This document shows positions 16,709-27,661 of a stretch of 64,000 nt of DNA, piece by piece (position 1 is the first letter of the stretch; every line of letters begins with the position of its first letter). The DNA lies in the NCBI RefSeq assembly GCF_022884085.1, contig NZ_JAGGCS010000002.1, positions 1-64,000 on the forward strand, written 5' to 3'. The position numbers and the translations under genes were made by a program. The stretch is from Paenirhizobium cremeum (GTDB lineage Bacteria; Pseudomonadota; Alphaproteobacteria; Rhizobiales; Rhizobiaceae). Below the pieces are notes generated by a model. The model did no database searches. It was not told where the DNA came from and worked only from the letters and a program-made list of their open reading frames with translations.

Positions 16709-17637
16709 GGCGATACCTCCCGGGGTTGGCCTGGCATGGTGAAGACGCGGCTCGCCGCAATGTCGCGGTCGATGATGGTCGAAAGCTGCTCGGCATCGAC
16801 CGGTCCCTTCGTCTCCTCGAACAGGCGGTTCGCCTGTCGCAACCGCGCCCGGTCGAGCGCGTTACGGATGGAGCGGGCATTGGCGAAATGCGGCTGGCCT
16901 CGCCGGCGGGAGATATAATCGGCCATCACCGTCACGGCACCCCGGTCGAGACGATAGCCCTGTCGCTCCAGCATGCTTTCGGCGATGGAGAGCAGTTCGC
17001 CATCGTCATAATCCGGGAAGTCGATGTGATGGGCGATGCGGGAACGAAAGCCGGGATTGCTCTCGAAGAAGCGATCCATGCGGTCGGAATAGCCGGCCAG
17101 GATCACCACAAGGTCGTCGCGGTTGTTTTCCATCACCTGCAGCAGGATTTCGATTGCTTCCTGGCCGTAGTCGCGCTCGTTGTCGGGGCGATAGAGGTAG
17201 TAGGCCTCATCGATGAAGAGCACGCCGCCCATGGCTTTCTTCAAGATCTCCTTGGTCTTGGGCGCGGTGTGGCCGATATACTGGCCCACCAGATCGTCGC
17301 GGGTTACCGAAACCAGATGGCCCTTGCGGATATAGCCCAGCCGGTGGAGTAGGTCGGCCATCCGCAGCGCGACCGTGGTCTTGCCAGTGCCGGGATTGCC
17401 GGTGAAGCTCATGTGCAGGGAGGGAGGTTCGTGCGAAAGCCCCATGGCGCGGCGTGCCCGCTCCACCAGCAACAGCGCTGCGGTTTCGCGGATGCGCTGC
17501 TTCACCGGCTTCAGGCCGACAAGCTGCCGGTCCAGTTCGTCGAGAATGTCGCTCACGCCCGACGTGCGATATTCCTCCCTGAGATCGACGGTTTCGGGCG
17601 GTCCTTCGTCATCCGGGATCTTCTCTGGCATGGCCAT
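16705..17637 (-). CDS. cbbX: CbbX, red-type Rubisco activase (AAA+ ATPase)
   Basis: A hexameric AAA+ motor of 310 residues that threads the C-terminus of red-type Rubisco large subunits to release inhibitory sugar phosphates. Walker [10 protein letters not shown] sits near residue 80, Walker [13 protein letters not shown] near 140, the pore-loop region [13 protein letters not shown] near 120, and sensor/arginine-finger text [24 protein letters not shown] after it. It lies directly downstream of cbbLS, as in other form IC operons. Two ATGs (17637 and 17631) are possible starts. It overlaps cbbE by 4 bases. Confidence 0.96.
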   Translation of the reverse strand: MAMPEKIPDDEGPPETVDLREEYRTSGVSDILDELDRQLVGLKPVKQRIRETAALLLVERARRAMGLSHEPPSLHMSFTGNPGTGKTTVALRMADLLHRLGYIRKGHLVSVTRDDLVGQYIGHTAPKTKEILKKAMGGVLFIDEAYYLYRPDNERDYGQEAIEILLQVMENNRDDLVVILAGYSDRMDRFFESNPGFRSRIAHHIDFPDYDDGELLSIAESMLERQGYRLDRGAVTVMADYISRRRGQPHFANARSIRNALDRARLRQANRLFEETKGPVDAEQLSTIIDRDIAASRVFTMPGQPREVSP

Positions 17638-17669
17638 CGTCCTTCCTCCCTCTCATGCTTTCGGTTCGA

Positions 17670-18059
17670 TCAGCGCGCCGTTGCCCACGAGTAGTGCTGC
17701 GATCGGCTGCGCACATCGGTCCGGATCATCGTGATTTCCGGCTCGTGTTCCGGGCGGTTGACGATGAAGGACATGGTCACGGTTTCGAGGCCGCGGGTGG
17801 AGTCGAAGGCGTTGAGCCGGATGTAGTGCTGCGGATAGGCCTTGCGGCAATCGGCGAGTTCCATCGTCACGCCCTTGGCGTCGCGAAGGTCGAACATGGG
17901 GTGACCCCACATTTCCCAATAGGTGTTCCGCGGGTGAGGATCGTCGGTATATTCGATACCGATGGCCCAGCCCCTGCGCAGGCAGTATTCCACCTGCGCG
18001 GTGATCTGTTCGTCCGTAAGGTCGGGCAGGAACGAGAAGCAGCCCTGGGTGATACGCAT
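17670..18059 (-). CDS. cbbS: Ribulose-bisphosphate carboxylase small subunit (form IC)
   Basis: A 129-residue small subunit with the red-type layout: MRITQGCFSFLPDLTD start, CLRRGWAIGIEYTDDPHPRNTYWEMWGHPMFD in the core, and a C-terminal extension after RLNAFDSTRGLETVTMSFIVNRP. The extension forms a beta-hairpin in the central pore of form IC/ID enzymes and is absent from green-type subunits. It lies 24 bases downstream of cbbL, and the spacing suggests translation from one message. Confidence 0.96.
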   Translation of the reverse strand: MRITQGCFSFLPDLTDEQITAQVEYCLRRGWAIGIEYTDDPHPRNTYWEMWGHPMFDLRDAKGVTMELADCRKAYPQHYIRLNAFDSTRGLETVTMSFIVNRPEHEPEITMIRTDVRSRSQHYSWATAR

Positions 18060-18083
18060 TTCCGTTCTCCTTCTTTTTTAATG

Positions 18084-20655
<2,572 letters not shown>

Positions 20656-20703
20656 GTCAGGCCTCCTTTCCGGGTTGAACGTCGAATGAGGTTCCGTTGC
20701 GGG

Positions 20704-22731
20704 TCATCGCCGGCGCTCCTTCCGGCCTCGGCCGATGAGGTGCAGCGCTTCCGTCGCGACGTGCTCCGGGGTGATGCCGAAATGCCTGTAGAGCTCGCCG
20801 GCCGGAGCGGACGCTCCAAACCCCTGCATGCCGATGAAGGTGCCATGGGGGCCGATCCAACGATCCCAGCCGAGCCGTCCGGCGGCCTCGATGGCGATGC
20901 GCGGTGCGCCGCCCAGTATCCTTCTCTGGTAGGCGTCGGTCTGGGTCTCGAATTTTTCCCATGAGGGCATGGAAACGACCGCGGCCTCGACGCCGTTTTC
21001 GGCACGCAGCTTCTCGGCAGCCTGGACGGCGATCTCGACTTCCGAACCGGTGGCGAGCAGTGTGATGTCGCGCGGTCCCTGCGCTTCCCGCAGGACATAG
21101 GCTCCCCGTGCCGAGAGGTTTTCCTGGGTGTCCGTCGTGCGGAGCATGGGCAGGGCCTGCCGCGACAGTGCAAGCGCGCTCGGGGTCGATTTTTCGGCGA
21201 GCGCCAGTTCCCAGCATTCGGCCGTCTCGATGATATCGGCGGGCCGGAAGACGTTGATGTTGGGCGTCGCCCTCAGCATGGCGAGATGCTCGACCGGCTG
21301 GTGGGTCGGTCCGTCCTCGCCGAGCCCGATGGAATCATGGGTCAGCACATAGACGACCGGCAGGCCCATGAGCGCGGAAAGGCGGATCGCGCCGCGGGCA
21401 TAATCGGCAAACACAAGAAAGGTGCCGCCATAGGGAACGAAGCCGCCATGCAGGGCGATGCCGTTCATCGCCGCCGCCATGGCATGTTCGCGGATGCCGT
21501 AATGCAGGTAGCGGCCACGGAAGTTTGCGGCGGTGATGGCTTGTGTCTGTGATGTCATGGTGAGGTTGGAGCCGGTCAGGTCCGCGGAGCCGCCGATGGT
21601 CAGGTCGGTTGCGCCGTTGATGACTTCCAGCGCCATCTGGGAGGCCTGACGGGTCGCGACCTTGGTAGCCTTTTCCCGGTGCTCGTTGCGGAACCTCGCG
21701 AGCCGGCGTGCGGTTTCGGGGCCGATGTCCCTGTTGACGGTGCGCTCGTAGCGCGCCTTTGAGCGCGTAGCATCCCGCCGGATCTCCCAGGTCTCTCGCG
21801 CCGCACGTCCACGGACCGCCACGCCTTCCCATGCGGACTTGATCTCGTGCGGCACGAAGAAGGGCGGGTGGGGCCAGTCGAGCTTTTCGCGGGTGGCGGT
21901 GATCTCCCTGTCGCCGAGAGCGGCCCCATGGGTCTTGTGGGAGCCTTCCATGCTGGCCGCACCCTTGCCGATCAGCGTGCGGCAGGCGATCAGCGATGGC
22001 TTGCGGCTCTTGCGGGCACGGTCGATGGCCCTGGCCACGGCTTCCGGATCGTGGCCATCGACGGCCTGAGCATTCCAGCCGGCAGCGCGAAAGCGCGCCA
22101 GCTGGTCCATCGACGTGGATAGGGATGTCGCCCCGTCGATGGAAATACGGTTGTCGTCCCAGAGCACGATCAGCTTGCGCAGCTTCAGGTGCCCGGCGAG
22201 GTCGATCGCCTCGTGGCTGATGCCTTCCTGAAGGCAGCCGTCGCCGGCAACGACATAGGTGAAGTGATTGCAGAGCGACGAGCCGAAGCGGGCCGCCATC
22301 ATCTGTTCGGCAATCGCCATGCCGACGGCAGTCGAAATGCCCTGTCCGAGCGGTCCAGTGGTCGTCTCAATGCCCAGTGCGTGGCCGTATTCGGGGTGGC
22401 CCGCGGTTCTCGCGCCGAACTGGCGGAAGGAGGAAAGCTCGGACATCGGCATGTCGGCAAAGCCGATCAGGTGATGGATCGCATAGAGCAGCATCGACCC
22501 GTGCCCCGCCGAGAGCACGAAGCGGTCACGGTCCGGCCAGTCCGGCATGGACGGATCGATCCGGATGAAGCGGTTGAACAGCACCGTCACCGCATCCGCC
22601 ATGCCCATCGGCATGCCGGGGTGGCCGGAATTGGCTTTCTGTACGGCATCCATCGCCAGGAAACGGATGGCATTAGCCATGTCCTTCTCGGAAACGGTGG
22701 CGGGGCTGGCTGCTTTCTGGGAGATGTTCAT
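20704..22731 (-). CDS. cbbT: Transketolase
   Basis: A thiamine-diphosphate enzyme of 675 residues that moves two-carbon units between sugar phosphates in the Calvin cycle. Seen in order: [27 protein letters not shown] near the start, [16 protein letters not shown], the ThDP motif [15 protein letters not shown]...[10 protein letters not shown], and the pyrimidine domain with [14 protein letters not shown] and [20 protein letters not shown] start at the ATG at 22731 (MNISQKAAS), which has GAGGAGG upstream; the frame is open for 178 more codons but those run into the phosphoribulokinase gene. Only 11 bases separate it from cbbP. Confidence 0.96.
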   Translation of the reverse strand: MNISQKAASPATVSEKDMANAIRFLAMDAVQKANSGHPGMPMGMADAVTVLFNRFIRIDPSMPDWPDRDRFVLSAGHGSMLLYAIHHLIGFADMPMSELSSFRQFGARTAGHPEYGHALGIETTTGPLGQGISTAVGMAIAEQMMAARFGSSLCNHFTYVVAGDGCLQEGISHEAIDLAGHLKLRKLIVLWDDNRISIDGATSLSTSMDQLARFRAAGWNAQAVDGHDPEAVARAIDRARKSRKPSLIACRTLIGKGAASMEGSHKTHGAALGDREITATREKLDWPHPPFFVPHEIKSAWEGVAVRGRAARETWEIRRDATRSKARYERTVNRDIGPETARRLARFRNEHREKATKVATRQASQMALEVINGATDLTIGGSADLTGSNLTMTSQTQAITAANFRGRYLHYGIREHAMAAAMNGIALHGGFVPYGGTFLVFADYARGAIRLSALMGLPVVYVLTHDSIGLGEDGPTHQPVEHLAMLRATPNINVFRPADIIETAECWELALAEKSTPSALALSRQALPMLRTTDTQENLSARGAYVLREAQGPRDITLLATGSEVEIAVQAAEKLRAENGVEAAVVSMPSWEKFETQTDAYQRRILGGAPRIAIEAAGRLGWDRWIGPHGTFIGMQGFGASAPAGELYRHFGITPEHVATEALHLIGRGRKERRR

Positions 22732-22742
22732 GGTCGTCCTCC

Positions 22743-23612
22743 TCAAGACATGCGATGCTTGCGTTCGAGCAGTTTGTGGATGAGCGGCGTGAAGATGAGC
22801 TGCATGGCCAGATCGAGCTTGTCGCCGGGCACGACGATCGAATTGGCGCGTGACATGAAGCTGTTCTGCAGCATCGACAGCAGGTACGGAAAATCGATCC
22901 CGCGCGGATTGGCGAAGCGGATCACCAGCATGGATTCGGCCGGTGTCGGGATCCATCGCGCGATGAACGGATTGGACGTATCGACGATCGGCACGCGCTG
23001 GAAATTGATGTCCGTCAGCGAGAATTGCGGGCAGATGTAATGCACATAGTCGGGCATCCGCCGGAGGATGGTGTCGGTCACGGCTTCGGTGGAATAGCCG
23101 CGGGTTGCCTTGTCGCGATGGATCTTCTGTATCCATTCGAGATTGATGACCGGCACCACGCCGATCTTCAGATCGCAGTGCTGGGCGAGATTGACATTCT
23201 CCGTGACCGCGCAGCCGTGTAGGCCTTCGTAGAACAGGAGGTCGCTGTCGCGGAATTCCTCCCATTCGGTGAAGGTGCCGGGTGCCGTGCCGTATCTCGC
23301 GGCCTCGCCATCGTCATGGATGTAATGGCGGGTGCGGCCCACACCGCGGCGGCCATATTCCGAAAACACGCTTTCGAGGATTTCAAGTTCGTTGGCTTCC
23401 GCCGCGAAGTGGGTGAAGTCTACGCCTTTGGCCTTTTCCTCGGCGATCTTCTTCTTCATCGCCTCGCGGTCATAGCGATGGAAGGCATCGCCCTCGATGA
23501 AGGAAGCGGAGATGTTTTCGCGCTTGAAGATCTTCTCGAAGGTGTCCTTGACGGTGGTGGTGCCGGCGCCGGACGAGCCCGTAATGGAAATGATCGGGTA
23601 TTTTGCGGACAT
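22743..23612 (-). CDS. cbbP: Phosphoribulokinase
   Basis: Phosphorylates ribulose 5-phosphate to ribulose 1,5-bisphosphate, one of two reactions unique to the Calvin cycle. The 289-residue class I (proteobacterial) enzyme begins [20 protein letters not shown] with the P-loop GSSGAGTTT, then [13 protein letters not shown] with the catalytic Asp, and [42 protein letters not shown]. The ATG at 23612 is chosen as the family start; 19 further open codons upstream would overlap cbbF. It lies 10 bases after cbbF. Confidence 0.96.
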   Translation of the reverse strand: MSAKYPIISITGSSGAGTTTVKDTFEKIFKRENISASFIEGDAFHRYDREAMKKKIAEEKAKGVDFTHFAAEANELEILESVFSEYGRRGVGRTRHYIHDDGEAARYGTAPGTFTEWEEFRDSDLLFYEGLHGCAVTENVNLAQHCDLKIGVVPVINLEWIQKIHRDKATRGYSTEAVTDTILRRMPDYVHYICPQFSLTDINFQRVPIVDTSNPFIARWIPTPAESMLVIRFANPRGIDFPYLLSMLQNSFMSRANSIVVPGDKLDLAMQLIFTPLIHKLLERKHRMS

Positions 23613-23622
23613 TCTTTTCTCC

Positions 23623-24672
23623 TCAGGCCCTAAACAGGCCGCGCTTGCCGAACAGCGGCGCGCGTTCACCGATCATTGCGGGGTCGACATGGTAACGGGC
23701 GACACGCGCCACCTCGCGGCGCGAGCCGAAGACCAGCGGTGTGCGCTGGTGCAGGCTCTCCGGTTCGAGGTCGAGAATGCGGGTGACGCTGTCGGTCGCG
23801 GCGCCCGAAGCGTTCTCGATGAGGAAGGCGATGGGGTTGGCTTCGTAGACGAGCCGCAGGCGGCCGTGGGAATAGCCTTTCCGGCCGTCGGAGGGGTAAA
23901 GGAAGATGCCGCCGCGAACGAGAATGCGGTAGGCTTCCGTCACCAGCGAGGCGATCCAGCGCATGTTGAAATCCCGCTCGCGGGGACCTTCCGCGCCGGC
24001 AAGGCAGTCGTCGACGTAAAGCCTGATCGCCTCTTCCCAGTGGCGGTAGTTCGAGGTGTTGATGGCAAATTCATGCGCGCGGTCCGGAATGGCAACGGAC
24101 TTGTAGGCCTGCACGAAACAGCCGAGCCGGCTCGAGAAAATGAAGATCTCCGTGCCCTTGCCGAGCGAGAGGACCAGCGCGGTCTGCGGCCCGTAGATGA
24201 AAAAACCGGCGGCAAGCTGCCGGTGCCCCGGCTGCAGGAAGGTGGCGGTCACATCGGCTTCGACACCCTTCAGGGCCGGCAGGATCGAAAAGATCGTGCC
24301 GATCGAGACGTTGGTGTCGATGTTCGACGAGCCGTCGAGCGGATCGATGGCGACGGCGAGACGGGCGGCGGGATCGAGAAGGATCGGGTTTTCCAGTTCC
24401 TCCGAGGCATAATAGGCGACTGGCGCTCCCTGCAGGCAGGAGAGGAACAGGTCGTCGCAGATGACGTCCAGTTCCTTCTGAATATCGCCGTCCGCATTGG
24501 AGCTTTCGCGCAGCCCGTGGAAGGTGTCGTTGAGCGCCCCTTGCCCCACGAGCTTGCGGATTTCGAGTGCGGCCATCGCCAGCCGCTGAATGATTAAGGC
24601 CAGGTCGCGGCCCGCTTCGCCGCGCTCTCCCATGCATGAAACAAGATAGGCCTCCAGTGTTGCGCCCGACAT
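23623..24672 (-). CDS. cbbF: Fructose-1,6-bisphosphatase, class I
   Basis: First gene of the cbb operon, 349 residues. It removes the 1-phosphate of fructose 1,6-bisphosphate (and in such operons probably of sedoheptulose 1,7-bisphosphate). Metal-binding text AIDPLDGSSNIDTNVSIGTIFSI is near residue 110; further family text includes YASEELENPI, NMRWIASLVTEAYRILVRGGIFLYPSD and YEANPIAFLIENASG. The ATG at 24672 has GGGGAGGAG in front; the frame stays open for 14 codons upstream but without a better site. Transcription starts in the 103-base gap shared with divergent cbbR. Confidence 0.95.
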   Translation of the reverse strand: MSGATLEAYLVSCMGERGEAGRDLALIIQRLAMAALEIRKLVGQGALNDTFHGLRESSNADGDIQKELDVICDDLFLSCLQGAPVAYYASEELENPILLDPAARLAVAIDPLDGSSNIDTNVSIGTIFSILPALKGVEADVTATFLQPGHRQLAAGFFIYGPQTALVLSLGKGTEIFIFSSRLGCFVQAYKSVAIPDRAHEFAINTSNYRHWEEAIRLYVDDCLAGAEGPRERDFNMRWIASLVTEAYRILVRGGIFLYPSDGRKGYSHGRLRLVYEANPIAFLIENASGAATDSVTRILDLEPESLHQRTPLVFGSRREVARVARYHVDPAMIGERAPLFGKRGLFRA

Positions 24673-24775
24673 GATGTCTCCTCCCCATCGACGGTCGAGG
24701 CAAGGATGAAGCAATCGGTAAGTTTGTAAAATTTATTATGTTGACTAGCGAAGTTAGAAATATTTACTTTCTAAT
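24673..24775. promoter_or_regulatory. cbbR-cbbF divergent control region with LysR-type operator
   Basis: AT-rich compared with its flanks. It holds a perfect inverted repeat TTAGAAA-N7-TTTCTAA at 24754-24774, which contains the TNA-N7-TNA pattern known for CbbR sites (TTA-N7-TTA) and the T-N11-A core of LysR operators. For cbbR a promoter can be read on the plus strand: TTGACT at 24741-24746, then an 18-base spacer, then TACTTT at 24765-24770. The operator covers the spacer and -10 box, so bound CbbR should block its own gene. For cbbF the minus-strand CATAAT at 24740-24735 is a possible -10 without a good -35, as expected of an activated promoter. Confidence 0.65.
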
Positions 24776-25717
24776 ATGCGTAATGTCACCATCCGCCAAC
24801 TCCGCACGATCGAAGCCGTCTGCCGTCTGGGCAAGATCAATCTTGCCGCAGCCGAACTCGGCCTCACCGGTCCTGCGCTGACCTTGCAGATCCAGCAGCT
24901 CGAGCGGGATGCGGGCGTTGCACTGTTCGACCGGGGACGTGAGGGCATGGTGCCGACAGGGTTCGGCCTTGCGTTTCTGGAAGCTGCCCGCTCGGTGGAG
25001 GACAGTCTTTCGGCGCTCGAAGAATCCATCAGCGCCATGAAGGGGTTACGTAAGGGCCGGCTGCGGCTCGGGGTGGTGTCGACAGGCAAGTATTTCGCCC
25101 CGCAACTGATTGCTGCCTTTCGCAAGCAGGCACCGTCGATCGAGATCAATCTCTTCATCGGCAACCGGGCCGAGATCATCCAGAAGCTCCGAGACCATGA
25201 GTTCGACATCGCCCTGATGGGGCGTCCGCCCCGCGATTTCGAGGTCCGCTCGCAGGTCTTCGGCGATCATCCGCTGGTCTTCATCGCGCCCGCCGATCAC
25301 CCCCTGGCCGGCGTGCTCGACATCTCCCGCGAGCGCATCGCGGAGGAGCAGTTCCTCGTGCGCGAAAGAGGGTCGGGGACGCGGATTTCGCTCGAGATTT
25401 TCCTGAGCGCCGTTCCCCGGCGTCTGGAGGATCTGGGGACGGAAATGGGGTCCAACGAAACCATCAAGCAGGCTGTGATTGCCGGGCTCGGCATTGCCTT
25501 CATCTCGGCGCATACCATAGAGCAGGAGGTCAAGCTCGGCCGCCTCGTCATCCTCGACGTGGTGGATACGCCGATCCGCCGGCAGTGGTTCAGCGTGTCG
25601 CGCCGCGACCGGTCCTTCAATCCCGCCATGCAGGCATTCGAGCGCTTTCTGCTGACGGAAGGAGCCCGTCATCTGCCGGTGGTGGCAAAGCCCTACCCGG
25701 CAAATGCCTTCGGCTGA
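24776..25717 (+). CDS. cbbR: CbbR, LysR-type regulator of the cbb operon
   Basis: A 313-residue LysR regulator. The N-terminal winged helix-turn-helix reads VTIRQLRTIEAVCRLGKINLAAAELGLTGPALTLQIQQLERDAGVALFDR, and the effector domain begins near residue 90 (KGRLRLGVVSTGKYFAPQLIAAFRKQ). It is divergent from cbbF, the classic position of CbbR, which activates cbb genes in response to metabolites such as RuBP or NADPH in relatives. The start codon lies one base after a perfect operator palindrome and has no ribosome binding site; the only readable promoter would start the RNA at or next to the ATG, so translation may be leaderless. Confidence 0.95.
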   Translation: MRNVTIRQLRTIEAVCRLGKINLAAAELGLTGPALTLQIQQLERDAGVALFDRGREGMVPTGFGLAFLEAARSVEDSLSALEESISAMKGLRKGRLRLGVVSTGKYFAPQLIAAFRKQAPSIEINLFIGNRAEIIQKLRDHEFDIALMGRPPRDFEVRSQVFGDHPLVFIAPADHPLAGVLDISRERIAEEQFLVRERGSGTRISLEIFLSAVPRRLEDLGTEMGSNETIKQAVIAGLGIAFISAHTIEQEVKLGRLVILDVVDTPIRRQWFSVSRRDRSFNPAMQAFERFLLTEGARHLPVVAKPYPANAFG

Positions 25718-25754
25718 TTGCAGCATGCCGGCAAGGGGACAGGGGCCCCGCGCT

Positions 25755-25982
25755 TCAGCCGGCTCCGAAAATGTCTTCGCTGTGGGGTGGGGTGGTCGAG
25801 GAGGTTGCCGCTACGGCTTCCAGCAATGAATCCATGATGGCCTTGCGAAGAGCATAAGTATTGGCCGTCGTTTGTTTGCGATCCAGTCTTTGGGCTGCGG
25901 CGACCAGATTGACGCCTTGCTGCAACACGATCTGCTGTGCCCGATTTAACGCCCAGGCCTCAAGATTTGATTGCTGATTCAT
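25755..25982 (-). CDS. Small helical protein of unknown function
   Basis: A 75-residue protein with a good ribosome binding site (GCAGGAG six bases before the ATG at 25982), so it is probably a real gene. It is rich in Ala, Gln and Leu and looks helical throughout: ALNRAQQIVLQQGVNLVAAAQRLDRKQTTANTYALRKAIMDSLLEAVAAT, then a Ser/Thr/Pro-rich tail. There is no signal peptide or membrane segment and no family I recognise. It lies alone between cbbR (convergent, 37-base gap) and the nitrate operon, with AT-rich DNA upstream. Confidence 0.6.
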   Translation of the reverse strand: MNQQSNLEAWALNRAQQIVLQQGVNLVAAAQRLDRKQTTANTYALRKAIMDSLLEAVAATSSTTPPHSEDIFGAG

Positions 25983-26090
25983 TTCAGCTCCTGCGGCTAA
26001 GTCATAGATTTCGTCATCTGACCGATACGAATCGATCTTTAATAAATAATATTATCTTGTTCTGATTTTCGAAATATCCATGAAGCTTGC

Positions 26091-26112
26091 GCGAGGCTTT
26101 TCATCGCCTCGC
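26091..26112 (-). terminator. Stem-loop downstream of cysG
   Basis: GCGAGGC, 8-base loop, GCCTCGC: a perfect 7-bp stem about 60 bases beyond the cysG stop, in otherwise AT-rich DNA. On the minus strand no T-run follows, so it is a modest candidate for the end of the nitrate operon. Confidence 0.4.
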
Positions 26113-26170
26113 CCAATTTTAGTCAGCTATATCGTTCTTCCGGTGTGTTCTTGCGGCATGTCGAGCGGGA

Positions 26171-27661
26171 TTACACGCGCCCTGCATGGGCGGGTGCCGG
26201 CAAGTCTGAGCGATCTGTGTTCCGGCGGCATGCCTGGAAGACCGGCCCGATGCCGATGAGAACCGGGTTCTCGTAGCCGATTTCGCTTATTCCCCGTTCG
26301 AGATCGTTCAGGCAACCTGCCCAGCTTTTCTGGCTGGAGCGGGTCACGGAACTTGCGACGACGACGGGCAGATCGTGCGCCATGCCCGCGTCGAGCAGGC
26401 GGCTGCGGATCTTGCCGGCCGTTCGCCCGCCCATGTAGAAGACCGTGGTCGTCTTCGGGTCGGCGAGGTTGCGCCAATCGAGGTCGGCGGGCAGATCCCC
26501 GCTGCGGGCATGGCCGGTGACGAAGCGGACTGCCTGGGCATGATCTCGGTGGGTCAAGGAGACCCCGAGGCTTGCCGCCATCGCGCTTGCGGCGGTGATG
26601 CCGGGCACGACATCGCAGGAGATACCGTGCCGTTCGAGGAAGGCGATCTCTTCACCGGCCCGGCCGAAGATCATCGGGTCGCCGGATTTCAGCCGTACCA
26701 CCCGTTTGCCTGCCTTGGCGAGCGCCAGCATGGTATCGTTGATGTCCTCCTGCCGGCAGCTTTCGCGTCCGCCGCGTTTTCCCACCAGCATGCGCTTGGC
26801 TTCCCGTCGGGCAAGCTCCAGGACTTCGGCCGAAACCAGATCGTCGAACAGGATCGCATCGGCCGATTGAAGGGCGCGCACGGCTTTCAGGGTCAGGAGT
26901 TCGGCATCGCCCGGACCGGCTCCGACCAGGGTGACATGGCCGTGGGTCGGGTCGACGACCAGCCGTTCGGCGTCGGCGAGCAGGGATTGGCCATCGCTCT
27001 CCTCCGGTGGGCGGTTGCCGGCGAAAGCGCGGTCCACGAAGCGTTCCCAGAAATTCCGGCGTGACTGCGGCGTTGTCAGAAGCGTGTTCGCCCTTTCTCG
27101 CAACGCCTGCGCCAGTTCCGCCCATGACTTCAGCGCGGGCGGCAGCAGCGTCTCGATACGCCGGCGGATCGCCTGGGCGAGAATCGGGGCGGCGCCGTCG
27201 GTGGAAATCGCCACAACGACCGGCGAACGGTTGACGATGGAGCCGAACTGGAACTGGCAGAAATCGGGCTTGTCGATGACGTTGACGGGAACACCGGCCG
27301 CACGGGCGGCATCGTGAAAGGCCTGCGCCTCCTCTTGCGTTTCGCAGTCGGCGAGCGCGAGAGCCTTGCCCGCGAAGATGCCGGGATGCCAGGCATGGTG
27401 GTGGTGGATGATGGAGCGGACTGCTGTCTCATCGATCAGCGCCTTCATAGCCTCGCCCAACTCCTCATTCGGGCAATAGACATGCACTTCCGCTCCGCAG
27501 GCGGCCAGCAGCTCGGCCTTCCAGGCCGCACCGTCGGAGCCGCCGGCGACGATTGTCTGTTTTCCTGCAAGCGACCAGAAAACGGGAAGCTTGGCGAGCG
27601 GGGCGACACGCGCCGTCGTGGTCGGTTTCGGCTCACTCAGCCGCAGCGGCATGGCAGGCAT
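26171..27661 (-). CDS. cysG: Siroheme synthase (uroporphyrinogen-III C-methyltransferase / precorrin-2 dehydrogenase-ferrochelatase)
   Basis: Makes the siroheme needed by the nitrite reductase encoded upstream. Two modules are visible in 496 residues: an N-terminal CysG-A part (residues about 20-230) with the NAD-binding stretch IVAGGSDGAAWKAELLAACGAEVHVY and DKPDFCQFQFGSIVNRSPVVVAISTDGAAP, and a C-terminal SAM methyltransferase (about 250-480) with VTLVGAGPGDAELLTLKAVRALQSADAILFDDLVS, RLKSGDPMIFGRAGEE and VVPGITAASAMAASLGVSLTHRD. It overlaps the end of nasA by 29 bases and is the last gene of the operon. ATG 27661 or the ATG three codons later may be used. Confidence 0.94.
   Translation of the reverse strand: MPAMPLRLSEPKPTTTARVAPLAKLPVFWSLAGKQTIVAGGSDGAAWKAELLAACGAEVHVYCPNEELGEAMKALIDETAVRSIIHHHHAWHPGIFAGKALALADCETQEEAQAFHDAARAAGVPVNVIDKPDFCQFQFGSIVNRSPVVVAISTDGAAPILAQAIRRRIETLLPPALKSWAELAQALRERANTLLTTPQSRRNFWERFVDRAFAGNRPPEESDGQSLLADAERLVVDPTHGHVTLVGAGPGDAELLTLKAVRALQSADAILFDDLVSAEVLELARREAKRMLVGKRGGRESCRQEDINDTMLALAKAGKRVVRLKSGDPMIFGRAGEEIAFLERHGISCDVVPGITAASAMAASLGVSLTHRDHAQAVRFVTGHARSGDLPADLDWRNLADPKTTTVFYMGGRTAGKIRSRLLDAGMAHDLPVVVASSVTRSSQKSWAGCLNDLERGISEIGYENPVLIGIGPVFQACRRNTDRSDLPAPAHAGRV

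Noticed and set aside
22732..23265. A 178-codon N-terminal extension of transketolase.
   Set aside because: It runs through the phosphoribulokinase gene in another phase; the ATG at 22731 has a strong ribosome site and gives the normal family N-terminus.
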